From positions 8,137,669 through 8,201,668 of the forward strand of contig NC_068344.1 of the NCBI RefSeq assembly GCF_014633365.1: a stretch of DNA of 64,000 nt, read 5' to 3'. Source of the stretch: Diospyros lotus. Its lineage: Eukaryota > Streptophyta > Magnoliopsida > Ericales > Ebenaceae. Below the pieces are notes generated by a model. It ran no database searches and was not told the DNA's origin. It saw only the letters and a list, made by a program, of their open reading frames with translations. Below are positions 1 through 10,486 of the stretch, in pieces (position 1 is the first letter of the stretch; every line of letters starts with the position of its first letter). A program made the position numbers and the translations under genes.

Positions 1-1208
1 GCGCCTGCATCGGTGACCTTTCTCTTATGCATACTCTCCTTTCTCATCTGAAACTTCTTCTTCTTATTTCTTCTTTTTCCCTCTTGGCTGCTCATTAGGG
101 AGTGTTGGTCGATAACAGCTTCAGGAAGAGAGGCTTCTTCTGCGTAGCGAAGTCATTAGAGAAGTTCTTCTTGCACTTTCCTTTGATTTTCAATGCAAGT
201 TCTCTTATACATCATCTTATATCCTTGTGTGAGCTAGCCTATATCTTTTTTCTACTGTTACAATTATTGTGTTCATATTAGCTCACTGTATTCATTTTAG
301 CTCACTATGTTCAACTTCTATTTCTGTATCTCTTCGTGGATCTCCTTGTGGTCTCAAAATGGGGTTTGTTCTCACCCCAAGTTTCATTCATGAATGGTAA
401 TTTATTTGTCTAGATATAGATACAAGGTCCTATTCGCTTCTATATCTTCTTGAGCTTAATCGAGTATGTATATGGCCAAATACAGCTCGAAGAAGCCTAA
501 ATGATGCATCCGAATAATAACATATATAAGTCCCATTCGAATAGCTCCTTATATATATATATACATGTATTCGAGACAAACAGCTTGGTATAGATACCCC
601 TGTTTTAAATAGCCTATGTATATCTATTCAAATCAACCCCTGCGAACTCTGTCTGCAAGCTCCTTCCTTAAACTCATACCGCGAACCCTTGTCTCATGTT
701 TTTCACGAGCTCTCGCCTCAACCCTTTGCTGAACTCTTTCTGCGAGCTCTTTCTTCGAGTCCTAACCTCAAGCCTTTCGGCGAGCTTTTTCTTCGAGCTC
801 TAGCCACAAGTCTTTTCGCAAGCTCTTGTCGCCATCCTTTGCTGTAAGCTTTTGTGCGAGCTCTTACCTTAAGCTTTCCGCTAGCTTTGCTACAAGCTCT
901 TTCCTACAAGCTCTTGCCATGATTAATTACTGCGAGCTCTCTTGCAAGCTCTGGCTTCAGCCCTTTTTGTGAGTTCTTTCTACAAACTCTTACCACAAGC
1001 CCTTGCCGCGAGCTCATGTCGCAAACCCTTGGCCGTGAGCTCCAACCTTGTCGTAGGTGCCCACCTTGTTCATGTTTAGGAAACCAAATTACCTTGAAGA
1101 ATACTCTCCTTTGACAAACCAAAGCTGATTCTGATAGTAAATAAGAATACATAAGTGTGACCATTGTAAGTGTATTGAATGCAGGATTTACCTATTTTAA
1201 ATTATCTC
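1..1208. other. Unassigned flanking DNA left of element A
   Basis: No convincing coding exon was found on either strand. The stretch is pyrimidine-rich at its start and AT-rich from about 180 to 640. It then carries a short degenerate repeat (listed separately) and ends in ATCTC at 1204-1208, the left target-site duplication of element A. The sequence resumes at 14332, so 1-1208 and 14337 onward were once contiguous. It could be a decayed LTR or leader, but I see no matching partner in the window. Confidence 0.6.
640..1045. repeat. Degenerate GAGCTC-containing short tandem repeat
   Basis: About 20 imperfect units of roughly 20 bp follow the consensus GCGAGCTCTTNCCNCAAGCC. Variants such as GCAAGCTCTT and GCGAGCTTTT recur from about 640 to 1045. 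The units differ by many substitutions, so the array is old. No ORF spans it. It may be a tandem block inside an LTR or leader of a decayed element. Confidence 0.6.
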
Positions 1209-1982
1209 TGTTACGAGTATTTCCTGCACTATTCCTTATGGGCTAGACTCAACCCGGTAGCCTGACCCAATCGCTTAAGGCCCAGTGGGCTCAAAGATGA
1301 GCTCGTTGAGGTAGGCTCACACATCACTGAAACCCTAGCTCAGATTGCAGGATTAAGCGAGCTCTCGGCTATGCTTCCAGTGAGCTCCCAACAATACTTC
1401 CAGTTCGTTGGCGTAAATGATCAGCTCACGTAACAAGAAGACCACGGAGTAACTAGAGAACAATGGTGGACTAGGTATTGTCCTAGCTGGGCCTTCCAGG
1501 CCCAACCTGGTCCCATCCTCTCGGCCCATTTGTTTGGGCCATACCAGTCCCATCCCGGTCTTTGCAATAGCATCACTGTAGCCACTTCTGGGTTTTCATG
1601 CACTGACCTCAGATCCCATCCTCATTATTGGCAGATTCCATCCACATTAATGAGGGTCCTGTCGGCACCATGCTGCTGTCTAGGTACCGGCGCCGGCACC
1701 GGATATTCAATCCCATCACCTGTAAACATATGACGCATGCAGGAGGACATCTCATCCTCCTATATATCAGCCAACTCTTTTCAGAGCCAAAGTATGCTCT
1801 CTCTGCCAACTTGCTGAAACTCTACACCTTTTTACTTGCTTACTCACTTGAGCGTTAGAGTATTTTGCAGGGGCTAATCGACCGGCGGATCAATAAAAAC
1901 CAAATCACATCCTTCTCCCTTTCGGATTCATTACATCAGTGCGGACCAACGAATCACGGTTGACCAATTCCAAATATCGATA
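1209..1982 (+). repeat. 5' LTR of element A
   Basis: Starts TGTTACGAG and ends ATATCGATA. It matches 13558-14331 along its whole length with scattered substitutions. A TATATATC box at 1761-1768 lies where the LTR promoter is expected, and the same box recurs near 14110 in the partner. Confidence 0.92.
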
Positions 1983-1985
1983 TTT

Positions 1986-2005
1986 TGGTGCTAGAGGAAG
2001 GGGCC
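1986..2005 (+). other. Primer-binding site of element A
   Basis: TGGTGCTAGAGGAAGGGGCC starts three bases after the 5' LTR. The leading TGG is the complement of a tRNA CCA tail, and the position fits minus-strand priming. I could not assign the tRNA with confidence. Confidence 0.65.
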
Positions 2006-2015
2006 ACTCTAATCA

Positions 2016-3780
2016 ATGTCAATGTCGAGAATGAGAAATACAAAAGGTTCCGAAGTATTGACTAACCAACTTACGAACCACGCTAACCGGTTGCTGGAAG
2101 TTCTGCAAGTTGGGGGCACAGTTGCATCCGCTTCTATACCCTCACTGGCTGGATCCATCCTTGGCATCCCCGCATGGGTTCCCTGCCCATCTACGGCCCC
2201 TACCTCTGGGTTAAAGGCAACGCAGGCCTGGCAGTAGCGTCAAGAAGCATTGGAGAATACCATCATCCAACTCGTTGATGCGGTTAGAGCACGAGCCCAA
2301 ACGCAAGTTCAAGCAGCCCAGATGCAAGTGGAGGTTATGCCACCTGTAGGAGCCCCTCGACCTCTGAGTGGAAGACTTTCTCTAGACGAAAGAGAATCCA
2401 GAAGAGACTTACGGCAAGCTGGATCGGTTTGCTCCTCAAACTTGCAGTCTCAAAGGTTGGAAGAACAATAACATTATGATGATGAATTGGGGGTGCATCC
2501 CACTGAACGAAGGGCAGGCGTGAGTCCTTGCAGATATCGTCGTGAAGAGGTTTATGAAGGAAGTCGAAGACGTGGGGATCCACATCGAGGGGATAGCTTA
2601 GTCGGGGTTAATCCAAGTTGCGCCGCCCACCGCAACTCGCCAGATCGTGAGATGAGGAGACTACCTCTTCTGTGAGATCGTTATTCGCCAGAGCAATACG
2701 CTATATGGGAGAGGCAATCTCATGGGGTGATCTACGAATCAGGATCCCACAGTGGAGGAATTACTATGGAGGATCCAACTGCTGGAGGCGAGACATGGGG
2801 CGCATGATCGAAGAGGAGGCTGCGAATAAAGGATGCCATTCTCCAGGGAAATAGAACATGAGCCTTTCCCCTGTAGATTTAAGGTCCCCAGCATCCCTCA
2901 GTATAATGGGGATAGAGACCCATATGACCACCTGGATGCTTTCAATGTCCAGATGAACCTGCAGACTTCTAGTTCATTGGCAAAATGTCGAGTTTCCCCG
3001 CAACCTAAGGAGACATGTCTCAGGCATGGTTGAGAAGGCTCCATCCTCGCAGTATCTATAGTTAGGAGGAGTGTTAGAGGAAATTCATCAACCAATATAG
3101 ATTGCTCCGGAGACAGCTCTCCCCAACATGTCACCTCGCTACAGTGTTTTAGCAGTCCGACGAGTCCTTGAAGGATTACATAGAGAGGTTCAAACGCGAG
3201 GTCAATAAAGTGGAAAATCTCTTGGACGAGAGTATCTCAACTGCAATCTCTGCTGGACTTCAAAAAGATGGGAAGCTTTACGAGAGCATCTATAAGTCCC
3301 TCGTAGGGGACCTGAGCGAATTCTACAAGCGAGCTGTGAAGGAGGATAGGTGGGAGGAAGCCTTTGGTTCAAAAAAGTCAAGTGATAAAAAAAAAAAATA
3401 GTAGAAGGCACCAACCAGAACAAGAAGAGAGGTAATGGCGATGGTCATAAAGGAGACCAAGGGCGGAGTCCCAATGATTAGGTTGCTAAGAAGGCCATGA
3501 ATGAGCGGGGAGGGGAACGACCTCCACACTAAAGTTGATATGAAATTTATAATGCCCCATCTGATTCTCAGGATTGGATTTTCGCCACTGAAAGGAACAA
3601 GGAAGATTTTGGGAAGCCTAGCCCCATAAAGACCCCTAGCAAATTCAAAAATAGGGATAAGTTCTGCGCCTATCATAATGAGGCAGGGCACGTCACCTCT
3701 GAATGTTGGACATTAAAACACGCGATTGAAGAGTTAATCAGGAAGGGGCGCTTGCATGATTATGTGGTGTGGCCAAGAAA
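2016..3780 (+). pseudogene. Element A gag pseudogene
   Basis: Remnant capsid-nucleocapsid gene. The N-terminal part (2016-2830) is broken by several stops. The capsid region (about 2833-3400) starts with FKVPSIPQYNGDRDPYDHLD, the usual opening of a plant Tat gag domain, and shifts frame before MKDYIERFKREVNKVE at 3168. The nucleocapsid end (about 3660-3760) reads FCAYHNEAGHVTSECWTLK, the atypical C/H-rich motif of Tat gag, followed by an IEELIRKGRL segment. At least five stops or frame changes are visible, so no gag protein can be made. Confidence 0.82.
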
Positions 3781-4019
3781 TTAGCAGCCCTAGCATCCAG
3801 CACATCCAAATCCTCATATCGCAGGGACTTCTAATAGATCTCATGAACGGTATGTTCGGGAAGCTGATCACCTTCTACTCGTTGGGTGTGGCGACCAAGA
3901 AGTACCATCCAAGAGAGCTAGAGTGGTCTCAGACGATGATGTTTTCACCAAGGAAAATTCTAGAGATGTGCACTAGCCACACAATGATACCCTCGTGATC
4001 TGAGCTCAAATTGGTAACA

Positions 4020-4380
4020 TGAAAATGCAAAGGGTTATAGTGGATACGAGCAACTCGGTGAACGCCATGTATAGGGGGTGTTTTGACCAGATGGGATTGG
4101 GGATAGATTAGCTGATGCCATCCCCAGAGCCACTTTATGGTTTCACCGGTGATGCAGTAATTTCGATGGGACGTATAAGACTCCCACTCACAGTTGGTGA
4201 ATCAGATTCTCAGGCCACAATAAGGGCAGACTTCCTTGTCATCGATAGCCCCTCTGCATACAACGTCATCATAGGGAGGCTTGCCATGAACGACTTGAAT
4301 CTAGTTATCTCAACTAGAGCCCTGGCATTAAAGTTCCCGACTTCAAATGGGACCGGATGCGTAAGGGGCAAGTAGTATTA
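4020..4380 (+). pseudogene. Element A aspartic protease pseudogene
   Basis: The retropepsin region begins near 4035 with a VDTSNS active-site remnant. Plant Tat proteases usually have D-T-G-S-S here, so the glycine is lost and the site should be inactive. Downstream, YNVIIGRLAMNDLNLVIST and LKFPT are the conserved C-terminal half of a Tat protease. A stop near 4111 and another at 4373 interrupt the frame. It would have cleaved the element's own polyprotein. Confidence 0.78.
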
Positions 4381-4405
4381 GGCAAGACGCTGCTATGAGG
4401 AGGCA

Positions 4406-4768
4406 TTGAAAATAAGACTCAAAGGAAAAAAGATCAATATGGTCTTTGGAGGGGAAGAACGAGTCATCAATAGCAAAGGAGTTAATCACGACCTGAACCC
4501 ACCCGAGGTGGACTATGACCGAGCTGCCAGCTCGATAGATGAGTTGGAAGACATTGTGGTCAGTGACATCGATGTTGAAAGATGCCTCAAGTTGGGCAAG
4601 GGTCTTTCCCTCGAGGTAAAGTCCCAATTGATTAATTTTCTTAAGGCTAATTTAGACGTATTTGCCTGGAACCATGAAGATATGGTGGGAATAAACCCAA
4701 ACGTGATGCCACATAGACTGAATATTGATCCCAACCATAAGCAGTTCGTCAGAAGAGGAGACCTATGA
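4406..4768 (+). pseudogene. Element A reverse transcriptase, N-terminal fragment only
   Basis: The frame carries the link between protease and RT, ending in DVFAWNHEDMVGINPNVMPH and RLNIDPNH, the conserved entry to a Tat RT. It stops at 4768. The finger and palm regions with the catalytic D-D motif are absent. The next element A sequence, at 7155, is already RNase H. The RT core was therefore lost when the chromovirus fragment arrived. A short inverted copy of this end lies just downstream. Confidence 0.82.
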
Positions 4769-4837
4769 CGACTGATAAGACCATGTGGCATCACGTTTGG
4801 GTTTATTCCCACCATATTTTCATAGTTCCAGGCGAAG
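4661..4837. repeat. Inverted duplication of RT sequence at an insertion junction
   Basis: About 55 bp at 4661-4716 reappear inverted at 4781-4837. Both arms contain ATGGTGGGAATAAACCC or its complement and encode the same GINPNVMPH stretch on opposite strands, with about three mismatches. The 65-bp spacer continues the RT frame. The right arm abuts the chromovirus fragment, so this is most simply a templated repair scar at that junction. Confidence 0.85.
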
Positions 4838-7154
4838 GGATTCCCAAGAATAGTAGTGTTCGTGATAAGACTTATGAAGGGAGTCAATTGGGAATGGGTC
4901 AAAAACACTGACGTCGTTTTTGTTTGAAGAAATACTTTGATTTCTAAGTTGAATTCAGGAGCCTAAGGCCTGAAGTTTGGGCAACCATGTTGGATAAGTC
5001 ACACCAAATTGAGTCTTGAGGAGTGAGATGATATCTCTTGAGGAAGGTGTTCTGGGGACACCATAATGTTAAAGAATGAGGTGGAATTTCGAGGACGAAA
5101 TTTATTTTTAAGGGGGGGAGGATGTAATATCCCGGATTTTCAAACTCAAATATGATGTAATACCTGAGGTTATTAGGTTCTAATACTTGAGGAAATAGGT
5201 TCTTTCAAGGGATTATAGAAGCCTTGAGACAAAGGTTCAATTTCTGAACCAGTGGCAAAATCATAAATACTGAAGTTCGGGTAAAAGTATAATTTACCTA
5301 AAATCTTGGGGTGCTAAGTATAATTTATCCATTTTTTAGGGACTAAAAAGTGCAATTAAAAATGGCTTTGGGATCAAGTTGCAATGGTCTAAGTGTAAAT
5401 TATCCGAAAAGTTTAGGCCAAGATGTAGTTCTTGAAACCTTAAAAATATCTCTTCAAGGTATCATGGATTTCAAATTCAAATCAAATGGAGCTTTGGATT
5501 CCAAACTCTACTAAATTCAATTAAGAGACGAGTGGTGCATTTGGGTTGGATGGACATGGGAGAAATGATGAAGCCTTATCTTCAATGACATATGTCAATC
5601 AACCATAGGCCACTTGGAAGATAAGATAAGGTCACATGATGGCTCATAATGACCCTTTGAGGTGGCATTGCATGATTGGCTAAGAAAAAGCTTACTTAGC
5701 TTCAAAGTTTGCAAAAGTCTCCAAACCTTATCTCTAAGAACATGTGGCAAGCATTCATTGGCCACTTGGAGATAGGATTTGAAGTGTAATGATGAGAAAT
5801 GTGGAAAATGCAATTAACCGTGTGGGATGTAGTTGTAATGATGGGAAATGTAGAAAATGTAATTTACTATGTGGGATGTAATGATGGGGAATCTTGAAAA
5901 TCTAATTAAGCATGTGGAGGCACAAATCCCTAGGGACACATGGCATATTTTAATTGGATGCTCATGGATGGAATGATGACGCGACATGTGACGCGATTTG
6001 GTTCGCCGAAGTTTCCTATAAATAAGGGCTTTGGGGTTATTCATTTTGGGCACCAAGTAAGGAGGAAAAGGAAGGGAGTTTGAGAGAGGAAATGCTGTAG
6101 AAAAGAAGGGAGAAAGTTGAGGGAGAATAAGCCTTGACAGAATTTTTGGGTCTTTCTCGAAATTCATGCCAAGCAGTAAGAAAAACTATGAGAAAACCCA
6201 TTTCGCTCGTTGTAAACAGTGCTTCCTAAGGTAATCGATCAAGGTGAGTGATTCCTGCATGTTTTGTGGCATTTTGAACATTTGTTGCTTCACTTGTGTG
6301 TGGATGTTGGCTTGCATATCATGCCTTTGTGGCTTACATGTCATATTTTCCCTTGGCTATGCATATTCCTTCTGCTTTGTCATATATCATGTTTGTGTTG
6401 GTGACTGTGGCTAGTTGTTGGGCCATCATGGAAGAACTCGTGCTCTTACGGTGAGCCAGGGGTGACTATGATGACTGCGGGGGTGATTGCAACACCTTGG
6501 CATTGCTACCATAGGGGTGGATTTCATAATGGCATTATTGCATTTGCACGCATGTATTCTCATTTTCTGAGTCACTCACTTAGATGTCATTATCTAACTC
6601 GGGTGTTTCATACCCTTGGGATATTCAACGTCCCAGGTTTCTCAGAAGTGCCAGGAGTTCCAGGTTCTAGTTCGTGCAAGGGAAAAAAGGTGGTGCTTGG
6701 CTAGCTTTGGGTTTTGCAGCTAGCTTTTGGTTTTATTTCATTATGTAATTCAAGTGATGTATTGTAATAGCAGATAGGATGATCGAGCTTGTATTAAATG
6801 TGTGGATGTCCTATAGTTGTACTAAGGGTTGTGTGGGTGTAATATCTCAATTGGTGCACTTCAAATGTTGTATGGGGAAGGTGCCATGATAAGGGTTTAT
6901 TCGCTAGCTTGGGCATGTGTTGCAGTTGCAACTAGAAGTAGTGAGTTACATCTTTGGGGTTTATTGAAAGTTGTGAAAGTTGTATCCATTTCTTGTACTT
7001 ATAAAGGAAATTCAGTGGAAACCCTTTTATTTAGCTTTGGTTAAGCTTTCAAGTTTGATCCAACGCTTTCGTTGGTAAGGGTTTCCATAACGCCCATAGG
7101 TGATGTCTGCTTATGTTCCATGTTGTTGTGTATTTGGAAAAGTGGGGCGTTACA
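4838..7154 (+). mobile_element. Chromovirus 3' fragment: internal tail plus one full LTR
   Basis: The region from about 4880 to 5122 resembles the 3' untranslated tail of a Tekay-like chromovirus, with a GAGGACGAAATTT box (about 5090-5102) and the polypurine tract AGGGGGGGAGGA (5111-5122). An LTR of about 2.0 kb follows (5123-7154), from TGTAATATCCCGG to GGGGCGTTACA, with TATAAATAAG at 6018. Element A resumes immediately after 7154. No 5' LTR, coding region or target duplication was found. It is therefore a truncated copy that replaced the RT core rather than a clean insertion. Confidence 0.82.
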
Positions 7155-8103
7155 AAGTAGATGATCGTCTAAGTATGCTATCAGCCCAACACTAGTGCGA
7201 GAAGAAGACCTGGTGCAGTACCTAGTGTATTATGTGAGCCACAGACTACTAGATGTTGAAATAAGGTACACCCCCATGGAGAAGCTCACCTATTCCTTAG
7301 TGGTCGCTTCAAGGAAGCTACGCCCCTATTTCGAAGCCCATTAGATTGGCGTATTAACCAAGTACCCACAAAAGCAGATCTTGTAGAAGCCCGACTCGTC
7401 TAGCTGTTTACTCAAGTGGGCCATTAAGCTCACTCAATTTAACATAGAATACAAACCAAGGTCGGTCGTCAAAGGGCAGGTGCTGGAAGATTTTGTCGTG
7501 GAGTTCGTGGGCCCAGTAGAGGAGGAGCCTGTCTCTGTAGTAATTCCAGTCTGGGAGTTATTTATGGATGGGTCTTCCAGTGAGCATGAATCTGGAGCTG
7601 GTGTACTCTTGATAAGCTCGGAGGGACACAAGATCCCCTATGCGCTAAGATTTGGGTTTAAGGCAACCAACAATGAGGTCGAGTACGAGGCATTGTTGGC
7701 AGGTCTACATTTGGTAAGAGAAGTGAAGGCAGAACGGTTAGCAATTTTTAGTTACTCCCAGCTTGTAGTCTGTCAAATACAAGAGGAATATCAAGCAAAG
7801 GGCCCGAAGATGGTAGCCTACCTCTAGAAAGTTTAGGAACTAATTCGCCTCTTCGAGGAGTGAAAGTTGAATCAAGTACCAAGCCAGAACTCTCAAGCTG
7901 ATGCTCTCGCTCGCTTGGCATCTGTAAGAGACGTCGACTCCTTAAGGGCTATTCCCGTGGAGTTCCTAGCAGCACCGAGCACGGAAGGACAAGGTGAGGC
8001 ATTTGAAATCGAGCTGAGGCCGAATTCATGGATGAGAACCATCATTAACTATTTGCAAGAAGAAAAATTACCAGGTGACAAGTTAGAAGCACGACATACA
8101 TGA
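7155..8103 (+). pseudogene. Element A RNase H and plant-type second RNase H
   Basis: In one frame with a few stops, the end of the gypsy RNase H (YTPMEKLTYSLVVASRKLRP near 7268-7330) is followed by the connection segment (FNIEYKPRSVVKGQVLEDF). A second RNase H then begins at about 7555 with ELFMDGSSSEHESGAG and continues through FGFKATNNEVEYEALLAGL. This duplicate is diagnostic of the Tat lineage. Its usual S-D-S-Q active-site segment reads SYSQLVV here, so a catalytic aspartate is lost. The RT core that should precede is absent. Confidence 0.85.
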
Positions 8104-9264
8104 GCTCAGGCTGCCAGATACTACATTCACAATGATATGTTGTACAAAAGGGGGTTCTCAGCCCCATTACTGAGATGCATCGATGAGCCCGATTGCCAGG
8201 AAGTTCTCATAGAAATCCATGCTGGTCACTGTGGCAATCATGCTAGGGGGGTATCATTGGCTCAAAAGGTACTTCACTAGGGGTTTTACTGGCCTACCAT
8301 AAAGAAAGATGCTACAAATTTGGTGAAGAGGTACGACACATACCAAAGATTTGCAAAGATACCGTGAGCTCCACCCACCTATCTGCAACAGATGAGAAAC
8401 CCATAGCCTTTCGCTATGTGGGGTATTGACCTGATCGGGCCACTTCCTACAGCTCACGACGGATGTAAGCATGCTATAGTGGTTGTTGATTACTTTACCA
8501 AGTGGGCAGAAGCAAAGGAGCTCACACAGATATCCACAACAAAGGTAGAAAAGTTTGTATGGAGCAATATCATCTGCAGATTTGGAGTCTCTCAATAGAT
8601 AGTCACAGATAATGGAACCCAGTTCACCAACAAGCAGTTCATCCAATTTTGCGAATCGCTAGGGATCCAGAAGAGCTTCACAGTTGTGGACCACCCGCAA
8701 GCCAACAGACAAGTCGAAGCTATCAACAAAATAATCAATCAGATATTGAAGACAAAGTTAGAGGCCAGAAAGAGAGCCTGGGTGGACGAACAACAAACTG
8801 TGCTCTGGTCCTACCGGACTACAGTTCACACCACCATGGGAGAAACTCCTTTTTCTATGGTATATGGGTCTGAGGCAATGATCCTGGCAGAGAATGAAGT
8901 GATCAGTCAGCGACGAACCATCTTCGACCCAAAGAACAGTGACCAGTTGCTGGCCACAAACCTTGATTTACTTGAGGAGGCAAGGGAGCTAGCTCGCATG
9001 AGAGCAACGACCTACCATCGGTGTGTAGCAAGATACTATAACCGGAGGGTTTGGGTCCAGTGCTACAATGTCGGCGACCTCGTGCTACGCCTTATTTTAC
9101 CTGGAGCTTGTAAGACCAGCGACGAGACATTGGGCCCAAACTAGGAAGGCCCCTATACTATAAAAGAAAGCCTTAGCAATGGAGCGTATCACTTGGCTGA
9201 CATGGATGGAGCCATTCTTCCACGGGCTTGGAACACGGAGCACCTAATGCCATATTTCCGATAA
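8104..9264 (+). pseudogene. Element A integrase pseudogene
   Basis: The N-terminal zinc region keeps both histidines (HAGHCGNHARG), but the expected C-x2-C reads YDTYQ, so both cysteines are tyrosine. The core follows: MWGIDLIGPLPTAHDG (first Asp, 8416), VTDNGTQFTN (second Asp) and HPQANRQVEAINK (Glu). The D-D-E triad is intact. The C-terminal part ends at about 9263 with AYHLADMDG and EHLMPYFR. Stops at 8278, 8596 and 9142 interrupt the frame. It would have inserted element DNA into the nucleus. Confidence 0.87.
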
Positions 9265-9650
9265 GTAAGCATTTCTCTTTCATATGATATTAGTTATCAA
9301 TTGACATCTCATTTTTGCCAATATTGCTTTGTTAATAAATTGAGCATGCGATTTATGTGATATTAATGTGTCTTGTTTCTTGCCGAATCTTATTACATCC
9401 ACATTTTGTTTGTTTAAAATAAGAATCAAGAGATAGTATGGGGTATGAGGGCTATGGTTTGCGAGCTAGGGCCCATTCAACTTGGCTTACATACCACGGT
9501 TTGAGGCTTACCTGAGCATTCATCATAGTCCTCACCCCGGACCATGGTTTGTAAAATGGAATCCATTCATCTTGACCACAATGTCATGGTTTAGTGTTCT
9601 TCAAAACAACCGTCTCAGCAACCACTTCCATCAAACTATCTCGAGTTAAG
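9265..9650. other. Non-coding spacer after element A integrase
   Basis: No reading frame or recognisable motif is seen. It begins AT-rich and leads into the tandem-repeat block that starts near 9661. Confidence 0.5.
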
Positions 9651-9660
9651 GTTCACTAGC

Positions 9661-10050
9661 TGAGATTCTTTCATCCTAACTTAAGTCATGGTCTACAACC
9701 TACCTGGGTGTTCCTATTCATTTCATTTGAAACTTGTGAAAGCCACGGTGTGTTAGTTGAGGTCACAGTACGATCTGCCTGGACACATAGCTTGGCAACA
9801 CAAGACAATAAAATAATAAGCCATGGTATATTAGCTGGGGTCAACTTATGATCCATCTGAACATATAACTTAGCGATAAAAATGGGAGTTCCACTAAATG
9901 AGGTCTTTTCATCTTGGCTCAAGCTATAGTCTGCGACCTGCCACGGTGTTTGTTCCTTGCTAGTCGAACTCGCAAGAAGCCACGATGTGTTAACTGAGAT
10001 CGCAACACAATCTGCTTGGACATGTATATTGGCAAGGCTTCCATCATGGC
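9661..10050 (+). repeat. Higher-order tandem repeat in element A 3' region
   Basis: A unit starting AGCCACGGTGTGTTAG appears at 9741, as a variant at 9819, and again at 9977. A second unit type (TTTCATC...AAGTCATGGTCTAC) appears at about 9668 and 9905. Sub-units are thus about 78 bp and the larger repeat about 237 bp, in two diverged copies. The block lies between integrase and the antisense ORF, as does the 96-bp array of element C. Confidence 0.7.
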
Positions 10051-10486
10051 CCATATGTTATTTCGTCAGAGCGTGTTGACTAAGGATTGCCTAAATTCGC
10101 CTGAAGTATGGAAAATCACACCTTACTGGATATGCATTTATGGTTATTACGTCTATTATTAATGACCTATCTTTAATCTCGCTAATTTACGAGCTGGGAA
10201 TTTTTTTGATCTATCTGGGCTTATCATACTCAAGTTATATTCTTGAAGACTTCTTTTAAGTTATACCTTCGGGACTATCTAGATACACAGAAACTTCCTT
10301 AAGCTCGTTTCAAATTATATTGTGAAGATTGGTTCATTTATTTTGCCAAGACTTTGACAAAAGGCAAGATTGATTGGCTTATGTTTGTGAGGAAATTTAG
10401 AGAAAAGGACATGGGTTCAGAAAAATACTCCATTGAATGAGCATTTGTGTTTACAAAGCAATGCAAAAAGGAAAAACAAAAAAAGC
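10051..10486. other. Non-coding spacer in element A
   Basis: AT-rich sequence between the tandem repeats and the 3' end of the antisense ORF. I see no coding or structural signal beyond a short A-rich run near 10465-10485. Confidence 0.5.

Noticed and set aside
3323..3691. 122-codon minus-strand ORF opposite element A gag
   Set aside because: Shadow of the gag frame on the other strand; no recognisable domain.
4513..4908. 131-codon minus-strand ORF as a gene
   Set aside because: It is produced by the inverted RT duplication; half is the antisense of the RT fragment.
5814..6167. 117-codon minus-strand ORF in the chromovirus LTR
   Set aside because: It lies wholly inside an LTR, has no domain, and its composition follows the LTR.
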